DNA from: Chthonomonadaceae bacterium
GTDB lineage: Bacteria; Armatimonadota; Chthonomonadetes; Chthonomonadales; Chthonomonadaceae
DNA: 64,000 nucleotides
Assembly: GCA_025352825.1 (NCBI GenBank)
Contig: JANXSG010000135.1
Coordinates: 1-64,000, forward strand
Direction of reading: 5' to 3'
Each line of letters begins with the position of its first letter. Positions within the stretch are counted from its first letter, which is position 1. Of this stretch, positions 57,138 through 64,000 are shown piece after piece. The notes under the pieces were generated by a model. The model saw only the letters and a program-made list of their open reading frames with translations. It did not search any database and had not been told where the DNA came from. The position numbers were made by a program, and so were the translations under genes.

Positions 57138-57854
57138 TTATGGGGAGGAAAATAGAAGATGCTGAAGCGCTTTAAAATCATGCAAAACTCTTGTTTTTGG
57201 TGGAATTGACTTCAGTATTTTTTGTGTTACCAGTACACAGTTTAACCCCGCCTTAAAAGCCGCAGCAGAATCTACATCCGCTCTATCACCAATGTAAAGC
57301 GATTCATCTGCAGATACTCCCATGCATTCAAGAGCTAATAATAACCCCTTAGGATCGGGTTTAAACACGCCAACTTCGCGATCCTGCGCAGAGATTATCG
57401 TATTAAAATATCCTGCTAGCCCCATCGCCTTCAACTTGTCCAGAGCGGGATAGTCCGAACAGACAGCAAGATGGATATTTCGATTTTTTGCTTCATTCAA
57501 GAACTCTCTAATACCAAGTTGCAAGAACTGTGCCAGAATTGGTAACGGCGCAGATTCCATCCATTTTTCCACTATTCTTCTCACATCATCTTCAGCATAT
57601 CCCAGCTTAAGCGCTGCATGCTGAAGCTGCGCTCTCGCTAAATCTTCGGTCTGTATATTTTGTTCACGAATATGTTCTTGAGACTGCCTGAAAGCAGATA
57701 TAATTTTTAGTGTCTTCACCCCTTCAATTGGATTGGAAATCGTGGCTAACAGAAGTTTTTTAAGCATCGCTCGCTGCACTGGCTTTTGCCGATACAGAGT
57801 TCCATCCACATCAAAAACAAGTGCACGAAGATTTGTAGGTATCTTAAATGCCAT
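57138..57854 (-). CDS. HAD-superfamily hydrolase
   Basis: LVFDVDGTLYRQ, LAVCSDYPALDKLKAMGL, PDPKGLLLALECMGVSADESLYIGDRADVDSAAAFKAGL; start placed at MAFKIPTNL because the upstream ORF extension is repeat DNA. Confidence 0.88.
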   Translation of the reverse strand: MAFKIPTNLRALVFDVDGTLYRQKPVQRAMLKKLLLATISNPIEGVKTLKIISAFRQSQEHIREQNIQTEDLARAQLQHAALKLGYAEDDVRRIVEKWMESAPLPILAQFLQLGIREFLNEAKNRNIHLAVCSDYPALDKLKAMGLAGYFNTIISAQDREVGVFKPDPKGLLLALECMGVSADESLYIGDRADVDSAAAFKAGLNCVLVTQKILKSIPPKTRVLHDFKALQHLLFSSP

Positions 57855-57894
57855 GTTATCACTACTTATATTTGTTGCCAATATAAATTCCATG

Positions 57895-58070
57895 GAGGTA
57901 ACTGCAAAAGTCGGACGAGTATAGTTTTTGCCAAACCCCCTGACCACCTTCCCTGATTCCCTCGTACCTCGGAGGGTAGGGGGAAACTTCATCATTAATT
58001 CTCCCCCTACCCTAACGCAAACAGCTTTATCGTTTGCATGGTCAGGGAAGGGGGCCGGGGGGTTAGGCGT
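57895..58070. mobile_element. Truncated MITE-like copy carrying hairpin modules shared with copy 1 in inverted orientation
   Basis: gaggtaactgcaaaagtc at 57895-57912; modules tccctgattccctcgtacctcgga and aacagctttatcgtttg also occur inverted at 19740-19840. Confidence 0.65.
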
Positions 58071-58087
58071 TGAGTTGATACCATTCA

Positions 58088-59380
58088 CTAAGCCATGCTT
58101 TTATTTATAGGTTTAAATCTCGAATCGATTCCAAATGCGGCTAAAACCATCAACGCAGGCAGGATTGGAACTGAGTATCTACCCAGGGCGAGCAGTGCCG
58201 CCAGAAGTATGTTTAAATAGAGTATTGGCGCAAGCAGGAGCCAATACTCCTTGCTTTCAGTTTTTGCACGCTGAATACCCATAAGTGCAAAAACCCATAA
58301 CCCCAATGCTACCAGGCCAGCAAACAAAGAGTTAATCTTACTTGTCATCTCGTACCAAAAAGTAAAGAGCCCGGTGATAAACTTGCGAATAAATTCTACA
58401 GGGTTCGAGAAGAGCCTTCGCTTGGCCTCTTGATTCAATATTTTGTCTGTCTCCAGATCGTTCTTTTCCCAATATGTTCCCTGATCCATACAGAGTTTGC
58501 GGAAATATGCATTTGATTCATTCTCTGCATAGGTATACGGGGGCAGTTTTAACGTGGCATATTCTGGCTTTGAGAATACGTACCCTCGCAGAAATGCATC
58601 ACTGAATCCCGAACTGATTAAAACGAGATGCCCTCCAGTGACACGATAGTTGCGAAAAGACCAAGGCAGTATGGTCAATCCCATACTCACAAGTATAACC
58701 AGAGCGGGAGTCATATTTGAACCTGCTTGTGATTGGTCATTGATTTTGTTACTACGTGAACGAATTAACCAGTAAATTAAAAATATAATTGGGTAGAGAA
58801 CTATTACTGCTTTTGTAAGTGCTGCCAGCCCTGTTACTACTCCCAATTTCACGGCATTCGACATTGATGCTAGACGATAGAATCGTACCGTCATCAGGAG
58901 CATGAGGCTCACTAAAAACGTAAAAAGGATCTCGAGATGGAAATCAGGTACGTATCGAAGTAAGACTGGATTGAGAGCACACAGTAGTCCTGCGTACCAG
59001 CCTGTACGACGATTAAATAGGGAGCATCCAAGATGATATGTGATTAAGCAGGTGCCGGCAAATAGCAGAGATTGTGCGAACTGCAGGAATATGGCGTGGT
59101 CACCGAATACCCTGTATATAAGAGATATAAAAAAAGGATAGAATGGTGCGCGACGTTTGATCAGCAGTCCATACTTATCAAATCCTTCACCATGAGCCAG
59201 GCTTTTGCCCATAGCTGCGAAGTAGTATGGATCAGGACGGTGATCCACAAATGGCTGAGCCCGAAAACCGAGTAATACTGTGAGGAGAGCAGTGGCTAAC
59301 CCGATCATGAACAAACATATACCGGTATTATCTCTTTTTATTGAAGTTCTGTTCGAACTGTCCGTCACAGGCTGCCTCAC
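58088..59380 (-). CDS. GT39/ArnT-like membrane glycosyltransferase
   Basis: PYYFAAMGKSLAHGEGFDKYGLLIKRRAPFYPFFISLIYRVFG and polytopic topology. Confidence 0.78.
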   Translation of the reverse strand: MRQPVTDSSNRTSIKRDNTGICLFMIGLATALLTVLLGFRAQPFVDHRPDPYYFAAMGKSLAHGEGFDKYGLLIKRRAPFYPFFISLIYRVFGDHAIFLQFAQSLLFAGTCLITYHLGCSLFNRRTGWYAGLLCALNPVLLRYVPDFHLEILFTFLVSLMLLMTVRFYRLASMSNAVKLGVVTGLAALTKAVIVLYPIIFLIYWLIRSRSNKINDQSQAGSNMTPALVILVSMGLTILPWSFRNYRVTGGHLVLISSGFSDAFLRGYVFSKPEYATLKLPPYTYAENESNAYFRKLCMDQGTYWEKNDLETDKILNQEAKRRLFSNPVEFIRKFITGLFTFWYEMTSKINSLFAGLVALGLWVFALMGIQRAKTESKEYWLLLAPILYLNILLAALLALGRYSVPILPALMVLAAFGIDSRFKPINKSMA

Positions 59381-59488
59381 GTTTTGATTCCATTAAACAT
59401 CGAAAATGTCTATATTTGATTTTCGGAACAATTGCGCTTAAAAAACATCAATTCATTTGCATGTCGTTAGTTCCACTCTGAAATAGAC

Positions 59489-60946
59489 CTACAGTAACGG
59501 TCGGCTGGTATGCCATAATGAAGCCTGCTCATAAGTGTGAGAAACTCGAAACACTGTCTCCTCATCAAATGGCTTTCCAACTACCTGCATTCCAACAGGA
59601 AGCCCATCCACAAATCCACATGGCAGAGAAAGCGCTGGCAGCCCTGCCATGTTAACAGGCAGCGTGCAGACATCGGCGAGTTTCATTGCAAGCGGGTCCG
59701 ACTTTTCCCCGATTTTGAAAGCGGTCGTTGGTGAAGTTGGCGTCAGTAGTATGTCGAATTTTTCGAAGGCCCTATCGAAGTCTCTGCGTATCAGTGTACG
59801 AATCTGTTGAGCACGCTTATAGTAGGCATCGTAGTATCCAGCAGAGAGTGCATACGTACCAATCATGATTCGCTGTTTGACTTCGTCGCCAAATCCTTCA
59901 TTACGTGTCTTTTCTGTTAGGCTAATATGCCCGGCAAGCTCTTTTGTTCTTAAGCCGTACCGTACCCCATCGAATCTCGCCAGGTTGCTGCTTGCTTCAG
60001 CAGGTGCAATGATGTAGTATGCAGCAAGGGCATACTCTGAAAATGGAAGCGAACACTCTTCGGCTTCCGCGCCAAGTTCACATAGCTTCTCGATGGCAGC
60101 TCGAACCAGCATATCAACGTCTCCACTGACACCTTGTGCAAAAAATTCACGCGGTACACCTATCTTCAAACCTTTGACATCGCTCTCGCACGCCTTTGTG
60201 TAGTCTGGAACTGGAACCGATGTAGATGTGGAATCCATCCCATCATGGCCAGAAATTAGATTCAAGAGAGCGGCACAGTCCCTCACAGTGCGCCCAAATG
60301 GCCCGATCTGGTCTAACGAGGATGCATATGCTATCAACCCATACCGGCTCACCCGGCCATAAGTAGGTTTCATGCCAACTACTCCACATAAGGAAGCAGG
60401 CTGGCGAATAGAACCCCCTGTATCAGACCCAAGCGAAAGAAGGGATTCACCGGCGGCGACTGCAGCGGCGGAGCCTCCAGATGAACCACCTGGAACTCTT
60501 TCCAAATCCCAGGGATTACTAGTGGTATGATAACCGGAGTTTTCGGTGGAAGAGCCCATCGCAAACTCGTCACAATTCGTCTTCCCTATTAATACAAGAC
60601 CCGCTTGCTTCAGCTTATTGACTACCGTGGCATCGTAAGGAGGAATGAAATTATACAGGATCTTCGAGCCAGCAGTTGTACGGATTCCTTGCGTGCAGAT
60701 ATTATCTTTCAAAGCGATCGGTATACCCGCAAGCGGTGAGAGGTCTTCTCCGCGCATTCTATGTTCATCGACAACTTTTGCCTGGCTTAACGCAAGCTCT
60801 TTATCCCATATGAGAAAGGCTTGCACTCGATTTTCCACATCTTCGATACGGTTTATTACATTTCCCGTAAGCTCCACAGAGGAGATTTTTTTTGCCTGAA
60901 GCAGCTGCGCTGCTTCTACTGCGGATAGTTGAAATAACTCGGACAT
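59489..60946 (-). CDS. gatA: Asp-tRNA(Asn)/Glu-tRNA(Gln) amidotransferase subunit A
   Basis: [79 protein letters not shown]. Confidence 0.96.
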   Translation of the reverse strand: MSELFQLSAVEAAQLLQAKKISSVELTGNVINRIEDVENRVQAFLIWDKELALSQAKVVDEHRMRGEDLSPLAGIPIALKDNICTQGIRTTAGSKILYNFIPPYDATVVNKLKQAGLVLIGKTNCDEFAMGSSTENSGYHTTSNPWDLERVPGGSSGGSAAAVAAGESLLSLGSDTGGSIRQPASLCGVVGMKPTYGRVSRYGLIAYASSLDQIGPFGRTVRDCAALLNLISGHDGMDSTSTSVPVPDYTKACESDVKGLKIGVPREFFAQGVSGDVDMLVRAAIEKLCELGAEAEECSLPFSEYALAAYYIIAPAEASSNLARFDGVRYGLRTKELAGHISLTEKTRNEGFGDEVKQRIMIGTYALSAGYYDAYYKRAQQIRTLIRRDFDRAFEKFDILLTPTSPTTAFKIGEKSDPLAMKLADVCTLPVNMAGLPALSLPCGFVDGLPVGMQVVGKPFDEETVFRVSHTYEQASLWHTSRPLL

Positions 60947-61001
60947 TCTAAACCCTTCAAACTCATTTAGCTATGATATAAAATAATATCCTCAAAATAA
61001 C

Positions 61002-61295
61002 TCAGACATCACCGACGATTCGAGGCACAATAAAACATCCATCTCTCGATTCTGGAGCATTTGCTAGAGTAGATTCACGAGATAAGGACTGAACAAGCAA
61101 ATCGTCTCTTAGGATATTTACCATGGGAATAGAATGTGACGTAGGCTCAACATCCGATACGTCTATCTCCTGCAGAGCTTCAAATTTGTCCAGCAGGCCA
61201 TTGAGATTCACTGCCTGTTGATCAATCTCATCATCAGTCAGTTCCAGCCTGGCGAGTAGAGCAACCTTGCGAACTTCTTCACGGTTAAGAAGCAT
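61002..61295 (-). CDS. gatC: Asp-tRNA(Asn)/Glu-tRNA(Gln) amidotransferase subunit C
   Basis: VRKVALLARLELTDDEI…EIDVSDVEPTSH…LRDD, upstream of gatA. Confidence 0.94.
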   Translation of the reverse strand: MLLNREEVRKVALLARLELTDDEIDQQAVNLNGLLDKFEALQEIDVSDVEPTSHSIPMVNILRDDLLVQSLSRESTLANAPESRDGCFIVPRIVGDV

Positions 61296-61390
61296 ATCGA
61301 TATCGTTCCTTTAAGCTCAAAACAATTATAAACATCAACTGCGGAATCACCCTTGGAAATAACATGGAGTCCAGCACCAGGAGCTCAATC

Positions 61391-62593
61391 CTACCAACTT
61401 GCCTGCCAATTTACGTAAAACTGTGTACGGGATACTCCCAGAAAGGAAGGCGATTTAGAGCTGAGATATTTTCTCACCAAATTGAACTGTATTTTCGAAT
61501 TCCCTCGAATGAAGTAGTTAGCCCCAAGTGTGAGATCGTTTTCGATATCGCTGGGCAAAACTGTATTGGGATCCCAGGCATCCCAACGAAAAGCGCCTTG
61601 CCACAAGTGGCTGAATTTGTAGGCGTAAGTAAGATTCCCACCTCGCCCTCTTGCATTTGGAAATCCATCATCTGCAACCCCCATCTCAGCGAAGAGCTGA
61701 TGATTTCCATTTAAATATGCCAGTTCCGCTCCTAATCGATTTCTACGAGGCAGCACAGCTCCCATCTCCTCTTCCGCCCCATAAAGCCCCACCCTCAGTT
61801 TTTGCCCTGAAGACAGTTTAGGACTGAATCCCGCCCTGCCAACCAGGGATTTATTATCGGAGACGTCAATATCATTTTGCCGTATACCGCCATCAAAAAC
61901 TCCGACAGTGAAGTCTGCATTTCTGAACCTTCCGTTCACTTGAGCTCCCAAACTTCTAGTATCTGCTATTCTTCCGTTAGCATTTGGGAGTGTATTAAAA
62001 AGAGCGCGTTCAACAAATATAAGGTCATCATTTCCACGTAAAGAATCCTGGCTCATTGGTATCTTGTACTGCCCGATATCCACTGTAAATTTTGGTGAAA
62101 GGGTATATGTCACAAAGGCATCTTGCAGGGCTCTTGAAGCCTGGTTAGTCGAAACGCTTCCCAAAGCAGAACCAGACTTTGTTGTGTTCAGTATCAGAAG
62201 TTTAGCGAAATCAACCTTGGTGAACCATTTAAATCGAGGTGTGAGCACTCCTGAAAATATTAATTCCATGCGCCTTGTACGAAATGTGTTTGGATTATGA
62301 TCATCGCTTACAAACCAGGTCTGCATTAAGCCGCCGATCTTTATGGTGCCATCAGCAGGCATGACCGGCTTTAAATCTTTAGATTTTGTTAGTTTTGCTG
62401 ATTTATCTTTCTCTTCCAATATCTGCAGCCGTTTTTGAAGATCGATAATAATTTTGCTCAGTTTAGCTATCTCACGTCTATTCGCATCGTCAGCTGACGG
62501 TTCTTGAGCATTAGCGGTACAAGGCACAAATAGTGTTGAGGCTATAATCAGAACTCCTAAAGTGATTGCGAATAACTCTCTACCTCTCTGCAT
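61391..62593 (-). CDS. OprO/OprP-like porin
   Basis: Signal peptide, coiled-coil N-terminus, DGTIKIGGLMQTWF beta-barrel strands, C-terminal aromatic (FYVNWQASW). Confidence 0.8.
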   Translation of the reverse strand: MQRGRELFAITLGVLIIASTLFVPCTANAQEPSADDANRREIAKLSKIIIDLQKRLQILEEKDKSAKLTKSKDLKPVMPADGTIKIGGLMQTWFVSDDHNPNTFRTRRMELIFSGVLTPRFKWFTKVDFAKLLILNTTKSGSALGSVSTNQASRALQDAFVTYTLSPKFTVDIGQYKIPMSQDSLRGNDDLIFVERALFNTLPNANGRIADTRSLGAQVNGRFRNADFTVGVFDGGIRQNDIDVSDNKSLVGRAGFSPKLSSGQKLRVGLYGAEEEMGAVLPRRNRLGAELAYLNGNHQLFAEMGVADDGFPNARGRGGNLTYAYKFSHLWQGAFRWDAWDPNTVLPSDIENDLTLGANYFIRGNSKIQFNLVRKYLSSKSPSFLGVSRTQFYVNWQASW

Positions 62594-62732
62594 ATATTCT
62601 CCACTTAAGATTTTTTCATAGAATCTTATGATTAGCTGAAACCCGAGAATTGATTTTACTCTATTTTCAGCGTGATCAAGATATTCTGTCGGTAAAAACT
62701 TTAAGTTCTCTCGCTATGGTATAATTACCTTC

Positions 62733-63578
62733 ATGACACAATCTGAGGAAATCTTATCTATATCGAAAGATATGCTGCCCTCAGCGCGATCTCAGCGTGA
62801 AAGCCTGGGGATACTAAATATGCTGAGTAACTTGCTAATTTTTCTTGGTGAGACAGCGTTGCTCTCATTTCAATGCCTTAAATCACTCGTGACTGGCCGT
62901 GTCGCCATGCGGGATGTTTTGACTCAGATGGCTTCTGTGGGTGCGGATTCGATATGGATTGTTTTGGCAAATAACTTTTTCACAGGCGCGGTTTTCTCTA
63001 TCTATACAGCCACACTAGCCGTTGAGATCGGTTTTCCAGATTTTGTGGGAGGAACGGTAGGATATGCGTTTCTGAATGAGCTAGGGCCGATGCTTGCTGG
63101 TGTCTCTCTGGCATCACGCGCAGGTGCAGCCATTGCCGCCGAAATAGGAACTATGGTGGTAACAGAGCAAGTAGATGCACTTCGCGCGATGGCTATTTCC
63201 CCTATTCGTTATCTTGTGGCTCCCCGCGTCATTGCGTCTATGTGTATGCTGCCCCTTCTCACGGTTCTAGCTGATGTTTTTGGGATGATCGGCGCCATGT
63301 TAGCAGCAAGATCATATGGTGTAGGTTCCATCGTATTCTGGGAATCCGTTCATAAATTTACTCAGCCAGTAGATCTCTGGCGAGGGCTCATTAAATCGGT
63401 GGTTTTCGGACTTCTTATCGGGACGGTCTCCTGCCAGCAAGGATTGAGAACCGAAGGTGGCGCAACAGGAGTTGGGAAAGCAACGACGAGTTCTGTAGTC
63501 TGCTGCGTTGTGCTAATATTTTTGTCAGATTTCTTTTTGGCTCAAATCTTAACCCAGTTTTTCCAACGGCATCTATAG
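62733..63578 (+). CDS. MlaE-family ABC transporter permease
   Basis: NELGPMLAGVSLASRAGAAIAAEIGTMVVTEQVDALRAMAISPIRYLVAPR signature. Confidence 0.93.
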   Translation: MTQSEEILSISKDMLPSARSQRESLGILNMLSNLLIFLGETALLSFQCLKSLVTGRVAMRDVLTQMASVGADSIWIVLANNFFTGAVFSIYTATLAVEIGFPDFVGGTVGYAFLNELGPMLAGVSLASRAGAAIAAEIGTMVVTEQVDALRAMAISPIRYLVAPRVIASMCMLPLLTVLADVFGMIGAMLAARSYGVGSIVFWESVHKFTQPVDLWRGLIKSVVFGLLIGTVSCQQGLRTEGGATGVGKATTSSVVCCVVLIFLSDFFLAQILTQFFQRHL

Positions 63579-63591
63579 TCAAGGGGTTTTC

Positions 63592-64000
63592 ATGAGCAGC
63601 ATAAAAGTTCAGAGCCTCTGTTATGCAACGGAAAAGCGACGCATACTCCAGGATATCAACCTGGATGTTCAGACAGGAGAGATTCTCTCTATAATGGGGC
63701 CATCAGGGAGTGGTAAAACTACCCTCTTAAAAGTTATGACGGGTCTACTAAAACCCACTTCAGGAACTATCCTGATCGATGACATCAATATTACCGATAT
63801 GAAAGAGAGTGCACTCGACCGAGTACGACTTCGAATGGGATTGGTCTTTCAATATGCGGCGCTGTTTGATTCGTTAACTGTATACGATAATATAATTTTT
63901 GGGGTGATACGCCACAATCGTACGATCTCACGAAAAGAACTTGACACAATTGTAACAGAAAGACTCGAGCAAGTGGGATTGCCAGGTATTGCACGTCAGA
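63592..64000 (+). CDS. MlaF-like ABC transporter ATPase (truncated by window end)
   Basis: ATG at 63592; Walker A IMGPSGSGKTTLLKVMTGLL, GLVFQYAALFDSLTVYDNI. Confidence 0.92.
   Translation, partial: MSSIKVQSLCYATEKRRILQDINLDVQTGEILSIMGPSGSGKTTLLKVMTGLLKPTSGTILIDDINITDMKESALDRVRLRMGLVFQYAALFDSLTVYDNIIFGVIRHNRTISRKELDTIVTERLEQVGLPGIARQ

Noticed and set aside
57855-58088. N-terminal extension of the HAD ORF (MNGINSTPNPPAPFPDHANDKAVCVRVGG…)
   Set aside because: Encoded by the truncated MITE/hairpin repeat; the HAD domain starts naturally at MAFKIPTNLRALVFDVDGTL.

Overview
The window is a gene-dense bacterial chromosomal segment from a diderm: it has an MlaE/MlaF-type ABC system and an OprO/P-like porin. 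The lineage cannot be fixed from sequence alone; an Armatimonadota-like origin is only a weak guess. I found no rRNA, convincing tRNA, CRISPR array, prophage or transposase gene. Main content: a methionine/CBS/GT39/YfhO/CofE-like block; MTAP and a TIM-barrel protein; a two-component system; a carbohydrate ABC transporter locus with an interrupted permease and an uncharacterised 672-aa protein; a decayed kelch-like gene; an orphan flagellin; MqnE next to an acyl-CoA dehydrogenase / ETF / Fe-S oxidoreductase cluster; a nucleotide-sugar/aminotransferase cluster with an L-arabinokinase-like GHMP kinase; an unusual GDPD + C39-peptidase fusion; RNase P RNA on the minus strand; a GH2 enzyme; a UbiA (DPPR-synthase-like) / HAD / GT39 cluster; and gatCA. 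The strongest non-coding signals are: (1) a nested MITE-like family, with outer TIR GAGGTAATTGCAAAAGTC and a ~155-bp inner element with TIR AGGGCGGGTCAAAAGTCT, embedded in modular GC-rich hairpin repeats, some of which form protein C-termini; (2) three tandem 13-bp operator-like repeats abutting a near-consensus sigma70 promoter upstream of the sugar transporter; (3) an RNase P RNA with its own promoter, masked by spurious ORFs; (4) a perfect 23-bp-stem hairpin between two genes.
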